A stretch of 64,000 nt of DNA from Paraburkholderia nodosa (GCF_001718195.1 NZ_MCNV01000005.1:1-64000), one strand, 5' to 3'; shown: positions 26,881-36,140, counted from the stretch's first letter. The notes: a model not told the origin generated them from the letters alone. Translations and numbers: made by a program.

Positions 26881-27114
26881 TCAAGGTGCCGGCGCAGGCA
26901 TGAACTTGAACGACGGTGTTGCCACGACATTGCCCGCCACCTCGCCTGAATACATCTGGCCCGAATCGATCGTGAGCTTCATCACGGGCGCGCCGGGTTT
27001 GAGATCGAGCTTGCTCAGCGTGGCGAGCGTCATGAGCCCCATGCGTTCGGTGAGCGTGCCGCTCGGCATCACCACGCCCAACATGCCGAATCTTTCGTCG
27101 ACGGTCTGGCGCAC
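26881..27114 (-). CDS. Hypothetical protein, GTG start
   Basis: A 77-residue frame starting at GTG 27114, right after an in-frame TAA. The sequence (VRQTVDERFGMLGVVMPSG and onward to FKFMPAPAP) has natural composition and a proline-rich end but no family I recognise. It converges on the VOC gene. It may be the tail of a larger gene whose 5' part has been lost, since no good ribosome binding site precedes the GTG. Confidence 0.4.
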   Translation of the reverse strand: MRQTVDERFGMLGVVMPSGTLTERMGLMTLATLSKLDLKPGAPVMKLTIDSGQMYSGEVAGNVVATPSFKFMPAPAP

Positions 27115-27242
27115 GGATTCTTAATCGTGGATTTATGCAAAGGCACCGGCGCGTTTTAAGCGAATTTTAATTCTCGCTCGACATAGTAAAAGACGCCTCC
27201 CGGCGCAAACCGCGCGTGGAGGCTCGAACAATGGAGGATGAG

Positions 27243-27725
27243 ATGCGTTTTCGCACTGCTATGGCGGCGGCCGCACTGGTGTGCGCACCGGCCCTCGCAT
27301 TGGCGGCCCAGCCGCTTTTCGTCAACGTCGACGGCCACCTCGTTCCGGCTCAAGGCGAGACCCATGTGGTCCAGACCTCTGCTGGCCCGGTCAAGATCAG
27401 CACGTGGAGCTGGCATAGCCCGAACGGCGCCAGTAGCATTCAGGTTCAGAGCAGCAGCGGCGGACCGCCGCCCGCGTGGGCGCTGCAGCAGATGCGCGCG
27501 ATGACCATGCAGATGTGGGCCATGCAGGCCCAGATGCAGCAGTTCCAGCAGGCGGCATTCAGCGGTGAATTCGCGATGCCCACACCGATGCCTGTGCTGT
27601 TCGCGGTGCCCGCATGGGCAATGCCGGGGCCTGTGATCGTCGTCTATCCGGGGCATGCGCCAGCGCCTGCATCGGGACAACCGCCAGCGGTCGCACCGCC
27701 ACACGCGCCGGCTGTGAAAGCGTAA
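27243..27725 (+). CDS. Exported hypothetical protein, Met/Gln-rich
   Basis: A 160-residue protein with a clear Sec signal (MRFRTAMAAAALVCAPALALAA, cleavage near residue 21-22). The middle region is rich in methionine and glutamine (QQMRAMTMQMWAMQAQMQQ), and the C-terminus is proline- and alanine-rich. ATG 27243 has GGAGG at 27234-27238. Methionine-rich exported proteins are sometimes involved in copper handling or are structural, but nothing here proves it. A hairpin terminator follows at 27745. Confidence 0.65.
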   Translation: MRFRTAMAAAALVCAPALALAAQPLFVNVDGHLVPAQGETHVVQTSAGPVKISTWSWHSPNGASSIQVQSSSGGPPPAWALQQMRAMTMQMWAMQAQMQQFQQAAFSGEFAMPTPMPVLFAVPAWAMPGPVIVVYPGHAPAPASGQPPAVAPPHAPAVKA

Positions 27726-27744
27726 GCACGCGCATCAGCAGAGA

Positions 27745-27766
27745 GCCGCCAGTTCATTCTGGCGGC
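27745..27766 (+). terminator. Hairpin terminator after exported protein gene
   Basis: GCCGCCAG and CTGGCGGC form a perfect 8-bp stem with a six-base loop, 20 bases after the stop codon. It is followed by CGGCAAATATAATC, so the T-run is weak; the element may be a partial terminator or a stem-loop that protects the mRNA. Confidence 0.5.
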
Positions 27767-27854
27767 CGGCAAATATAATCAGGAAAGCTGAATATCGTAA
27801 GATTGCAAGCGTGCTGGGCTGAACAGGCGCAAGCATACATCGCGTGAACAGGCG

Positions 27855-28166
27855 CTAGGGCTGCTGCCAGTGGAAACGATCGCCGCGCAAGCGGGCGCCG
27901 TCGCCGTTATCGTCGAGCTTTTTATCGCCGCCCGGGAGCGCTTCGAAATACGACTTGTCGTCTTTCTGGGGCCCCGTATGCAACGCGGCGCGCGAAATGC
28001 CCGGCGGGATGGACGAGGGCGAGGCGGGAGGCCAATGTAGCGTGGCAGGCGCCACGCTCTGGGGAGAGGGCAGATCCGTGATTTCGTTCGCTGCGGCGAA
28101 GCCCATGGCCCATGCGGCCGGGACCGAAGCCAGAACGATCAGCACGGGGAACGTAGCGTGTCTCAT
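27855..28166 (-). CDS. Exported hypothetical protein
   Basis: A 103-residue protein with a signal peptide (MRHATFPVLIVLASVPAAWA, about 20 residues) and a polar mature part rich in proline, serine and aspartate. No family recognised. It sits between the Met-rich gene and the TonB receptor and is transcribed leftward. Upstream at 28170-28440 no other gene is visible; the stretch holds the promoters and the Fur site described separately. Confidence 0.5.
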   Translation of the reverse strand: MRHATFPVLIVLASVPAAWAMGFAAANEITDLPSPQSVAPATLHWPPASPSSIPPGISRAALHTGPQKDDKSYFEALPGGDKKLDDNGDGARLRGDRFHWQQP

Positions 28167-28449
28167 ACGCGGTCACCACGTGAATGCACTGACTGGGTAT
28201 TTTATGACGCGACTTAGCGTATTTCCAGGCGCGGGCATTACGCACAGCAGCAAGCCGGGCGCGAGCGCGCTACGTTCGTACTTCGGTCCAATCCAGACGA
28301 TTTTCGGTGATTCTTGCGCGAAATGGACATGGTCGGGCCGCCTGGCGTCCGTTTTGAGCACTATTTCGAGGGAATCCCTCAAATCCGACGAATGAGTCGC
28401 GGGTTCTAGGAAAAGTCGTAAGGGTTTGTTAATATCGCCCGCCAGTGAA

Positions 28450-28468
28450 AATGAGAATGCTTCTCATT
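28450..28468 (+). promoter_or_regulatory. Fur box upstream of TonB receptor
   Basis: AATGAGAATGCTTCTCATT is a perfect palindrome (8-bp arms, 3-base centre) and fits the Fur consensus of GATAAT-type hexamers. It lies 44 bases before the receptor start, where Fur with iron would block the promoter. This predicts derepression under iron limitation. Confidence 0.85.
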
Positions 28469-28512
28469 GAAGTATCCGGCCAGCACTGGCGAGACGACCC
28501 TTCCAAAACGAC

Positions 28513-30723
28513 ATGAACAACCGAGAACACGCGCGGCAAGCGCGACGCACGCTGCCGCGACCGTTGCATATTGCGGCCTGGCTTACTTTCGCGACGGCTC
28601 AGGCCGCTGTCGCCCAAACATCGACGCAGGACAGCGCCGCGGCAAGCACAACCCAGAAGGTACTGCCTCGAGCCGCCATAACCGGTACGGCCGGCACGGA
28701 GCAGGCGCTGCCCGCCGTGAAGGTGAGCGCAAGCCAGGTCGCCGATTCGCCGCTGAACCTGAACACGCCGGTGAACAGCGGCGCGCTCGGCACGCGCTCG
28801 CAGCTCGACACGCCGTTCTCGACCACGGTCGTGACGGGCGAGAATCTGGCCGAGCGCCAGGTCTACAAGCTCGGCGATGTGTTTGCCGGCGACGCCTCGG
28901 TCACCAACAACAGCAACGCCTATAACGCGTGGGCCACCTACATCACCATTCGCGGTTTGCCGGTGGACTGGCAAAACGGCTTTCGCATCGACGGCAATCC
29001 GTTCATCTCGTACGGCATCACCATGCCCTACGAGCAACTGGAGCGCGTGGAACTGCTCAAGGGCCTGGGCGGCTTCATGTACGGGTTCGCGCAGCCGGGC
29101 GGCCTCGTCAACTACGTGACGAAGCGGCCGGAAAAGGACCCGGTCACGAGCCTCGACGTGGGCTATCGCATGGACGGCGTGCTGAGCACGCACGTCGACC
29201 TGAGCCGCCGATTCGGCCCGGACGACATGTTCGGCGCGCGCCTGAATTACACGAAGGAAGCGGGCAAGACCTATAACGCCGGCGATATCAACCGCAACTC
29301 GGTTTCGCTCGCACTCGACGGCCAGCTCACGCGCGACCTGCAGGTATGGTTCAACGCGCTCTACCAGACGATCCGTTCCAGCGGCCAGACGCCCGCGATC
29401 TACACGGGCAGCTACACGGCGTCGAGCCTGCCCGCGGTGATCAGCGGCGGCAGCAACCTGCTCGGCGGCACCGACCAGCACATCAACACCAACCTGCAGC
29501 TCTACACGGCGGGCGTGCGCTACCAGATCACGCCCGACTGGTCGTTCACCACCTCGGGCAGCTACAGCAAGTCGGCGCGCGACCGCAACGAGAGTACGCT
29601 CACGCTGCTCAACCAGGCAGGCGACTACACCGACGCGCGCTGGAACGGCGACGAAGCCCATCAGGACGTTTACTGGCAGGGCATGTTCGAAGGCAAGGTG
29701 AAGACCGGGCCGTTCACGCATCAACTCGTGATTGGCGGCGCATACCAGCACCAGACCAACAACTACGCGTTGAACTCGATCTATACGGTGCTCGGTAGCG
29801 GCAATCTGTATCAGCCCAACCCGTGGCGCTTCTATTCGGGCGGCGGGCTCGAAACCTACCGTACGAGCGACATCACGCAGGCTTCGGCGTTCGTGAGCGA
29901 CACGATGCAGATCACGAGCCGCTGGTCGGTGCTCGCTGGCCTGCGTTACACGAACTATAGTCAGAACAACTACGCAACCACGGGCGAAAAGACGTCCCAG
30001 TACAGCCAGAACGGCGTGCTCACGCCGACCTTCGCGCTCATGTACAAGCTCGAGCCGAACACGACGCTGTACGCGAGCTACGTCGAGGCGCTGGAGCAGG
30101 GCGCGATCGTGGACAGCATCTACGCGAACGGCGGCGCGATGCTGCGTCCGCTGCGCTCGCGTCAGTATGAAATTGGCATCAAGAGCGAACACGAGCGCTG
30201 GAGCGCAACGGCGGCCCTGTTCCGCATCGAGCGCGGCGCGGCCTACGCGAACGCCGACAACGTCTACGTGCAGGACGGCAATTCGATTTACGAAGGTGTC
30301 GAGGCGGCCGGGAGCGTGCGGCTCGGCCGAAGCTGGCAGGTCGCAGGCAGCGTCACGCTGCTCGACACGTGGTACGCGAAGGGACAGTCGTACAACGGCA
30401 ATCGTGTGGCTGGCGCGCCGACCTTCGTCGCCGCGGGCCGCGTGACTTACGACGTGCCTTACGTGCAAGGCCTGCAGCTTGGCGCGGATGCGAAGTTCAC
30501 GGGCAGCACGCAGGTGCGCCCAGCCAACAATCTCGAAACGGGCGGCTACATGCTCGTGAACGTGGGCGCGAACTACTTCACCCGCATTGGCGGCCACGAC
30601 GTGACGCTGCGCGCGGCCATCGACAACATCACGAATCGCCGTTACTGGATGTTCCAGTATTCCGATTACATCGCACCGGGCGATCCGCGCACGGTCAGCC
30701 TCAACGCGAAGATCGACTTCTAA
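28513..30723 (+). CDS. TonB-dependent siderophore receptor
   Basis: A 736-residue outer-membrane receptor. The signal peptide ends near AQAAVAQ (about residue 35). A plug domain (about residues 65-215) contains TYITIRGLPVDWQNGFRIDG and LERVELLKGLGGFMYGF. A 22-strand beta-barrel follows, ending with the aromatic ...TVSLNAKIDF, the usual outer-membrane targeting end. It has no long N-terminal signalling domain. It should import a ferric siderophore using TonB energy. The Fur box at 28450 supports iron control. No siderophore biosynthesis genes are adjacent, so it may take up a foreign siderophore. Confidence 0.92.
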   Translation: MNNREHARQARRTLPRPLHIAAWLTFATAQAAVAQTSTQDSAAASTTQKVLPRAAITGTAGTEQALPAVKVSASQVADSPLNLNTPVNSGALGTRSQLDTPFSTTVVTGENLAERQVYKLGDVFAGDASVTNNSNAYNAWATYITIRGLPVDWQNGFRIDGNPFISYGITMPYEQLERVELLKGLGGFMYGFAQPGGLVNYVTKRPEKDPVTSLDVGYRMDGVLSTHVDLSRRFGPDDMFGARLNYTKEAGKTYNAGDINRNSVSLALDGQLTRDLQVWFNALYQTIRSSGQTPAIYTGSYTASSLPAVISGGSNLLGGTDQHINTNLQLYTAGVRYQITPDWSFTTSGSYSKSARDRNESTLTLLNQAGDYTDARWNGDEAHQDVYWQGMFEGKVKTGPFTHQLVIGGAYQHQTNNYALNSIYTVLGSGNLYQPNPWRFYSGGGLETYRTSDITQASAFVSDTMQITSRWSVLAGLRYTNYSQNNYATTGEKTSQYSQNGVLTPTFALMYKLEPNTTLYASYVEALEQGAIVDSIYANGGAMLRPLRSRQYEIGIKSEHERWSATAALFRIERGAAYANADNVYVQDGNSIYEGVEAAGSVRLGRSWQVAGSVTLLDTWYAKGQSYNGNRVAGAPTFVAAGRVTYDVPYVQGLQLGADAKFTGSTQVRPANNLETGGYMLVNVGANYFTRIGGHDVTLRAAIDNITNRRYWMFQYSDYIAPGDPRTVSLNAKIDF

Positions 30724-30743
30724 ACGGTCGATTCGCTTCAACG

Positions 30744-30779
30744 AGCGGGCGCATGGCGGGATTCCGGCATGCGCCCGCT
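30744..30779. terminator. Bidirectional terminator between convergent genes
   Basis: AGCGGGCGCATG (30744-30755) and CATGCGCCCGCT (30768-30779) form a perfect 12-bp stem with a 12-base loop, followed by TGCCGTTTTA. It sits 20 bases after the TonB receptor stop and just before the converging DUF2278 stop at 30787, so it can serve both. Confidence 0.7.
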
Positions 30780-30786
30780 TGCCGTT

Positions 30787-31452
30787 TTACGAAATCGGCT
30801 GCGAATCTGGCGTGGGGTTGCCGAGATTGTCGGTGGGCACGTATTGCTGATCGAACGCCGCCACATACAACGCCCATTCGGGGTCGCCCAGGTCCACGAG
30901 CAGCGCGCCGTCCTGCCAGATGTCGTTGTGGTCGTTCGCGTCGTTGCCGGCCTTGTGGATGAACTCGCCCTTCGAGCCCTGGTTCATGTGGACGTCGTGG
31001 ATGCCGTCGCCTTCGCTGTAGAAGCGGCCGAACACGTAGACGTCGAGCGACGATTGTTGCGCGCGCAACAGAAGGCGCTGCAGCGAGGCGACGGGCTCCA
31101 CCTGGTCGGAGCCGTCCATGACATCGCTGTTGCGCCATGCGCCCGTATTGGCGAGAAAGTCGCTGCGCTCGAAGTCGATGGCCGGCAGCGCTTCGGTGCC
31201 CGTGAGATCGGTCGAGCCTTCGGCCGCGCCCTCGAGCGTGGTCAGCACGTTGTGGTTGAAGTCGAACACGAGCTTGTACTTGAGCAGGTCATCCGCGTCC
31301 GTGGTGCCGACGTTCACAGCGATGTCCCAGCGCGTGCCGTTGACCGTCACACCGAAGTGCAGGTGATACTGGACTTCGTGTGGCCGCCGCGTGGCCTTCA
31401 ACTGCGGCGCGGAAACAATTTTCGCCTTGACGTAGCCGTAAGGAAGGGCCAT
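30787..31452 (-). CDS. DUF2278 family protein (YukJ-like)
   Basis: A 221-residue protein whose N-terminus MALPYGYVKAKIV and later HDVHMNQGSKGEF and DGALLVDL segments match DUF2278/YukJ. Function unknown; the fold has been linked to phospholipase-like or nuclease-like proteins in some annotations but is not established. It is transcribed toward the TonB receptor and shares the terminator. No coupled partner. Confidence 0.8.
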   Translation of the reverse strand: MALPYGYVKAKIVSAPQLKATRRPHEVQYHLHFGVTVNGTRWDIAVNVGTTDADDLLKYKLVFDFNHNVLTTLEGAAEGSTDLTGTEALPAIDFERSDFLANTGAWRNSDVMDGSDQVEPVASLQRLLLRAQQSSLDVYVFGRFYSEGDGIHDVHMNQGSKGEFIHKAGNDANDHNDIWQDGALLVDLGDPEWALYVAAFDQQYVPTDNLGNPTPDSQPIS

Positions 31453-31612
31453 CGCGCGCTCCTCTAAGTTCGGGTGGGTTCGCCATTGTGCCGCGCGAAC
31501 GTGAACTTGCGCTTACAGCGTGCGCGCGATGTCGTGCCCCCGTCGCTTTACGGTTGCTCGACTGAGGCTGTCGACGCGCTTTCACGGCGGCGCCGGCAGC
31601 TTCACACGGCGC

Positions 31613-31966
31613 TTAGGCCAGCGCCACGACCGCGATCTCCACGAGCAGTTGCGGCGAAGCCAGTTGCGCCTGCACTGTCGCGCGTGTGGGCGCGCAACCT
31701 TCGGGCACCCACGCGTCCCACACCTCGTTCATGCCGGCGAAGTCGCGCGCGATATCCGCAAGCCAGACCTGCGCGGAGACGAGCCGCGTCTTGTCGATGC
31801 CGGCCTTGGCGAGAAAGCCATCGATTTTCGCGAGCACGGCAGCGGTCTGGACTTTCACGTCGGGCGACGGATCGGCCGACGTCTGGCCGCCCACGAACAC
31901 GAGCCCGGCGGCTTTCACGACTCGGCTCATGCGCTGATTGGTTTCGATACGAACAATATCGTTCAT
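31613..31966 (-). CDS. RidA family enamine/imine deaminase
   Basis: A 117-residue RidA-family protein. FVGGQTS, Arg95 in GCAPTRATVQ and Glu110 in QLLVEIAVVA correspond to the conserved active-site arginine and glutamate that hydrolyse 2-aminoacrylate and related imines to keto acids plus ammonia. It is the last gene of the opine-type oxidase operon, 55 bases after the FAD oxidoreductase gene. The flavin dehydrogenases upstream would produce imines, which makes a RidA deaminase a sensible partner. Confidence 0.88.
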   Translation of the reverse strand: MNDIVRIETNQRMSRVVKAAGLVFVGGQTSADPSPDVKVQTAAVLAKIDGFLAKAGIDKTRLVSAQVWLADIARDFAGMNEVWDAWVPEGCAPTRATVQAQLASPQLLVEIAVVALA

Positions 31967-32021
31967 GTGTCTGCAAGCTCCTTCGCCGTAATGGCGAGAC
32001 AGGGTGAGGGAATCGAAGGCG

Positions 32022-33203
32022 TCAGTGCGCGGCGACGCCGGCTAGCGGCGCCTGCACCGCGGGGCGCTCGAAGCGGTCGATCGCGAACGCATCGAGCGAG
32101 AGCGAAGGCGCGCCGTCGAGCACGAGTTCGGAAACGAGCTTCCCGCACGCGGGCCCGAGTTGAAAGCCGCTGCCGCAATAGCCGAACGAGTAGTACAGAT
32201 TCGCGGCACGCCGGCTCGCCGAGATGATCGGCAGCGAGTCGGCCGTGAACGCTTCCACACCGGCCCATGCGCGGTTCACGCCCAGATGGCGCAGATGCGG
32301 AAACAGATCGACGACGGTCTGTGCGCTTTTCACGAGCCGCATGAAATCGACTTCGCCGTGCCGCCCCGGCAGATCTGCGATGCCGATCAGCTTGCCGCCG
32401 ATCACCACGGTGCCGTTGTCGAACTGCTTGAACGAAAGCGGCCGTCCGGTTGCGCCGAGCGTCGCGCGGCAGAAGGGCGCTACGCGGTGCGTAACCATCA
32501 ACATCAGACCCTCGGGATAAACGGGCACAGGCTCGCCGGCCTGGCGCGCCAGTTCGCCCGACCACGCGCCCGCCGTGACGAGCAGCTTGCGCGCGGCAAA
32601 GGCGCCGCGCGGGGTTCGTGCGATCCAGCGCTCGCAGCGCGGCTCGATGTGCGTGACCGCCGTGCCTTCGTAGAAGCGCGCGCCGTGCTTTTGCGCGGCG
32701 AGGCGAAACGCCGTGGTGGTGCGAAAGGGCAGCGCATAGCCGTCGTGCTCGACCCAGATGCCGCCCGTCACGTGCTTCGCCAGTGCCGGTTCGAGTTCGA
32801 GCACCGTTTCGCGGTCGATCAGCTTTTCGTGCGTGAAACCGTGCGATTCGAGCAGCGCGACGCGCTCGCGGCACTCTTCCAGTTCGGCCTCGGTCTCGGC
32901 AATCTTCAGTTGTCCGGAAGGAACGAAGCCGCCGTCGTCGCCGACGCTGTCGGGTAGCGCGTGCCAGATTTCGCGCGACATGAGCGCAAGCGGAATCTCG
33001 GGGAGCGGGCGGCCGAGCGTGCGCACACCGCCCGCGTTCACGCCCGACGAATGTCGGCCCACGTAGTCGGCTTCGAGAACGATCACGCTCGCGCCGCGCC
33101 GCGCCATGTGAAAGGCGCTGCTCGAACCGTGCAGGCCGCCGCCGATCACGAGCACATCCGCTTCCTGCACGGCGCTCGTGGGAGGAGTTCGGGCGTCATT
33201 CAC
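32022..33203 (-). CDS. FAD-dependent amino-acid oxidoreductase, HcnC/OoxB-like catalytic subunit
   Basis: A 393-residue DAO-family flavoprotein. The dinucleotide-binding loop VLVIGGGLHGSSSAFHM is at about residues 15-31 and the FAD ribose acid is in VLEADYVGRHSSG. A substrate-site region GKLIGIADLPGRHGEVDF follows in the second half. It belongs to the group containing HcnC, opine oxidase OoxB and D-hydroxyproline dehydrogenase beta subunits. Its start overlaps the stop of the large FAD/NAD(P) subunit gene by eight bases. The likely reaction is oxidation of a secondary amine or D-amino acid to an imine. RidA follows. Confidence 0.86.
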   Translation of the reverse strand: MNDARTPPTSAVQEADVLVIGGGLHGSSSAFHMARRGASVIVLEADYVGRHSSGVNAGGVRTLGRPLPEIPLALMSREIWHALPDSVGDDGGFVPSGQLKIAETEAELEECRERVALLESHGFTHEKLIDRETVLELEPALAKHVTGGIWVEHDGYALPFRTTTAFRLAAQKHGARFYEGTAVTHIEPRCERWIARTPRGAFAARKLLVTAGAWSGELARQAGEPVPVYPEGLMLMVTHRVAPFCRATLGATGRPLSFKQFDNGTVVIGGKLIGIADLPGRHGEVDFMRLVKSAQTVVDLFPHLRHLGVNRAWAGVEAFTADSLPIISASRRAANLYYSFGYCGSGFQLGPACGKLVSELVLDGAPSLSLDAFAIDRFERPAVQAPLAGVAAH

Positions 33204-34626
33204 CGGCGAGTTCTCCGAGCGTGAGCGGCTTGATCGGCGGGCGGATGCGGTAGTAGCCCACCTCGGCTGGCGGCACCTTGCGCGCCTCGGCGATCACTTC
33301 GGTCACGGTAAGGCCGCACATGCGGCCCTGGCAGGGGCCCATGCCGCAGCGGCCGAACGACTTCGCCTGGTTCGGGCCGAGGCAGCCGAGGCCGACGAAG
33401 CCGCGCAACTCGCCCGCCGTCACTTCTTCGCAGCGGCAGACGATGGTGCTGTCGGCGGGGATGCGGTTTGCGTCACGCGGGCGGTAGAGGCTGTCGAGGA
33501 ACGGGCGGATGCGCATCACGCGCTCGAGTTCCGCGCGATGGGAGGCCGCCTCGCGATCGCGCGTGGCTGAATCGATCGAGCCTTGCTGTGCGGCGGCGGC
33601 GAGCGCCGCGAGCACGCCCTGCTGCGCCGCGGCCTGGGCCCCGCCGATGCCCGCGCCGTCGCCGGCCACGAAGATGCCGGGCACGTCGAGTTCGCCCCAT
33701 GCATCCGTTTGCGGTGTGAAGCAAAGCTGCCCGTTGTCCCAGCGATGCGTAGCGCGCAGCGCCTGCGTGAACTGCGTGTTGGGTACCACGCCCTGATGCA
33801 GCAGGATCACATCGGCCTCGACGCGGTGCGCGCGGCCTTGCGACGTGAACGTGAGTGCAGCGGCGCGCTGCACGCCGTCGCTGCCCTGGTGGCCTTCCAC
33901 GGCGAGGTCGTCGGCGGCTTCGAAAATGGGAACCTTGGCCTCGCGCAGCGTGCGGATCAGATGCAGGCCTTTGCTCAGGAACGGCCAAGAGCGCAGCGCG
34001 GCAAGCAGGTGGCGTTTCGCGCGCCAGCGGTCTTCGTGGCGCGTGGTGTCGACGAGCGCGCGAATCGGCACGCCTGCCCGGACGTATTGCCAGCCGAGCA
34101 GGTAGAGCAGCGGCCCGCAGCCCGCGAGCACGGGCGGCGAGGCGGGCACCTCGCCCGCGCTCTTGAGCAGGATCTGCGCGGCGCCCGCCGTGAGCACGCC
34201 GGGCAGGGTCCAGCCCGGAATGGGAAACGGCCGCTCCAGCGCGCCGCTCGCGAGAATCACGCGCTTGGCCTGGAAACTGCCTACTTTGCCGTCCTTGAGG
34301 TAGTGAACGGCATGTTCGCGCGTGACCTGCCAGACGGAGGCATGGGCGACATGCTGCGCGCCGGAGCGCGCGAACGCCTGGACGATGGCGTCGCCCGCCG
34401 CGTAGTCGGGGCCCAGTATCTCCTTGCGGCGCGCGTCGGCGCGGCCTATCGCGCGATAGATCTGGCCGCCCACGGCGTCCTGCTCATCGATCAGGACCAC
34501 TGAGAGTCCGGCGTGCGCCGAACGGGTGGCCGCGCTCATCCCGGCGGGACCGGCGCCGATCACGACGACATCGACGGCTTGCGCATTGAAATCGGCTCTG
34601 GCATCGCCTTGATAATCACCGGGCAT
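33196..34626 (-). CDS. FAD/NAD(P)-binding oxidoreductase with C-terminal [2Fe-2S] domain (HcnB/OoxA-like)
   Basis: A 476-residue flavoprotein with two Rossmann motifs: VVVIGAGPAGMSAATRSA near the start and a second NAD(P) site around LAGCGPLLYLLGWQY. The C-terminal BFD-like domain has four cysteines in CRCEEVTAGELRG and CGMGPCQGRMCG, the expected [2Fe-2S] ligands. The arrangement matches HcnB/OoxA alpha subunits, which pass electrons from the HcnC-type subunit to the respiratory chain. The start at 34626 overlaps the small ferredoxin gene by 11 bases; three genes together form a heterotrimeric dehydrogenase. Confidence 0.86.
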   Translation of the reverse strand: MPGDYQGDARADFNAQAVDVVVIGAGPAGMSAATRSAHAGLSVVLIDEQDAVGGQIYRAIGRADARRKEILGPDYAAGDAIVQAFARSGAQHVAHASVWQVTREHAVHYLKDGKVGSFQAKRVILASGALERPFPIPGWTLPGVLTAGAAQILLKSAGEVPASPPVLAGCGPLLYLLGWQYVRAGVPIRALVDTTRHEDRWRAKRHLLAALRSWPFLSKGLHLIRTLREAKVPIFEAADDLAVEGHQGSDGVQRAAALTFTSQGRAHRVEADVILLHQGVVPNTQFTQALRATHRWDNGQLCFTPQTDAWGELDVPGIFVAGDGAGIGGAQAAAQQGVLAALAAAAQQGSIDSATRDREAASHRAELERVMRIRPFLDSLYRPRDANRIPADSTIVCRCEEVTAGELRGFVGLGCLGPNQAKSFGRCGMGPCQGRMCGLTVTEVIAEARKVPPAEVGYYRIRPPIKPLTLGELAGE

Positions 34627-34990
34627 GAGCGTTCTCCTCGAGCGTGTCGGCATTTGCGCCGGGTTCGGGCGGCAAGTCCCGCGCGCCTTCCTGCGAGCGG
34701 ATCTGCATGCCCGCGCGCACGGGCACCATGCAGCTCTGGCGGCTCGGCACGCCGTCGATCTCCACGAGGCATTCGAAACACGCGCCCATCATGCAGAACG
34801 GCGCGCGCGGCGCACCCGAAACGGGCGTCGCGCGAAAGCGCGATACGCCCGCGGCAAGCAGCGCGGCGGCGACGGAGCGGTCGGCGGGCACGGACAGCGG
34901 CTGGCCGTTGAACCAGATATCGACGCGCGTTTCGGCGTCGGAGAGTGTCTTGAACAGCGGCGCGGGCGCCTGGGGAGATTGGGCTGTCAT
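34616..34990 (-). CDS. Small [2Fe-2S] ferredoxin subunit, HcnA-like
   Basis: A 124-residue protein with a plant-type ferredoxin core: FCMMGACFECLVEIDG and the later QSC give the four cysteine ligands, followed by the partner-binding VRAGMQIRSQEG. The same small subunit accompanies HcnB/HcnC and D-hydroxyproline dehydrogenase. Its stop overlaps the next gene. It starts eight bases after the FAD oxidoreductase at 34998. It should carry electrons between the flavin centres. Confidence 0.86.
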   Translation of the reverse strand: MTAQSPQAPAPLFKTLSDAETRVDIWFNGQPLSVPADRSVAAALLAAGVSRFRATPVSGAPRAPFCMMGACFECLVEIDGVPSRQSCMVPVRAGMQIRSQEGARDLPPEPGANADTLEENAHAR

Positions 34991-34997
34991 GGCGGGA

Positions 34998-36140
34998 TTA
35001 GTGAGCGAGGATCGGTTCGGCAGCCGCGTCGGTCGCGAAGCGGCGCGCGGAGAAAGCGGGCAGTTCGGCGGGCATCGGGCCGCCCGTGATCCACGGCGCG
35101 ATGCGCAGCGCGTGGGCCGCGGCGAGCGTCACGCCGCTATGGCAGGTGACGACGAAGGCACCCGGATGCGCCTCGGACTGGTCGTAGATCGGAAAGCCAT
35201 CGGGGCTGTACACGCGCAGCGCGGCCCACATGCGTACGAGCCGCACATGGGCGAGCATGGGAAACGCGCGCACGCCGCGCGCCGCGATCTGGCGCAGGAT
35301 CGGCGTGGTGGTGAAGTCGTTGAAGCCGGCTTCTTCCATCGAGTCGCCGAACTGCACCGTGCCTTCGTCGGTCTGCCGCACATTGATGGTCGGATAGCGC
35401 AGAAACGGCTCGACGCGCTCGCTCACGAGTACCTGGCCGCGATTGGGCGCAACGGGGGCATTGAGGCCCACGTGCGGCGCGAGCGCACGGTTGCCGAGGC
35501 CGGCCGCGAGCACGACGCGTGCAGCGTGATACACGCCGCGCCGCCCTTGCACGCTGAACCCGCCCGGCCCGGCGGCAATACGCTCGGCGCGCTCGCCCGA
35601 GACGAGCCGTACGCCGCGCCGCTGCATGGCGACGTGCAGCGCGCGCAGCAGCTTGAGCGGGTTGACGTGGCCGTCCATCGGCGTATAGCTCGCGCCAACG
35701 ACCGCGGGCCCGATGCCAGGCAGCCGCTCGCGCAGTTCGGAATGATTTAGCAGTTCGAACGGATAATCGCCGATCTCGGCCTGCAGGGTGGACAGCCGTT
35801 TGTGGCGCTCGGCGAGTTCTTCGTCCGAGAAGCAGATGTGAAAGCCGCCAGGCTGGCGTAGCGCGACGTCCACGCGCGCCTCGTCGGCGAGGCTTTGCGC
35901 GAGCAGCGGCCACCGCTGCGCCGAGCTGCGCGACCAGCGCGCGTAGGGCGAAAGGCCGTAACCCTTGCCCTGAATCCAGACGAGGCCGAAGTTGCCGCGC
36001 GAGGCGCGAAAGCCGCCGTCGTCCTCGTCGAGCACGGTCACGCGCGCGCCTTCGCGGGCGAGCCCGTAGGCCACGGCGGAGCCGACGAGGCCGCCGCCGA
36101 TCACGAGCACGTCGGGGCTCGCGGTGGAGTTTTGTGTCAT
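34998..36140 (-). CDS. Second FAD-dependent amino-acid/sarcosine oxidase-like protein
   Basis: A 380-residue DAO-family flavoprotein. DVLVIGGGLVGSAVAYGLAR starts at about residue 9 and the ribose acid is in TVLDEDDGGFRASRGNFG. The ATG at 36140 overlaps the stop of the upstream ABC permease in an ATGA junction. It is a paralogue-like companion of the 32022 gene but clearly different in sequence. Two such oxidases in one operon suggest two sequential oxidations, or alternate partners for the HcnA/HcnB-type electron carriers. Substrate unknown. Confidence 0.85.
   Translation of the reverse strand: MTQNSTASPDVLVIGGGLVGSAVAYGLAREGARVTVLDEDDGGFRASRGNFGLVWIQGKGYGLSPYARWSRSSAQRWPLLAQSLADEARVDVALRQPGGFHICFSDEELAERHKRLSTLQAEIGDYPFELLNHSELRERLPGIGPAVVGASYTPMDGHVNPLKLLRALHVAMQRRGVRLVSGERAERIAAGPGGFSVQGRRGVYHAARVVLAAGLGNRALAPHVGLNAPVAPNRGQVLVSERVEPFLRYPTINVRQTDEGTVQFGDSMEEAGFNDFTTTPILRQIAARGVRAFPMLAHVRLVRMWAALRVYSPDGFPIYDQSEAHPGAFVVTCHSGVTLAAAHALRIAPWITGGPMPAELPAFSARRFATDAAAEPILAH

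Noticed and set aside
28429..30741. A 770-codon open frame on the minus strand opposite the TonB receptor
   Set aside because: It mirrors the receptor's codons in a GC-rich genome, has no recognisable domain, and no ribosome binding site; the receptor on the other strand is certain.
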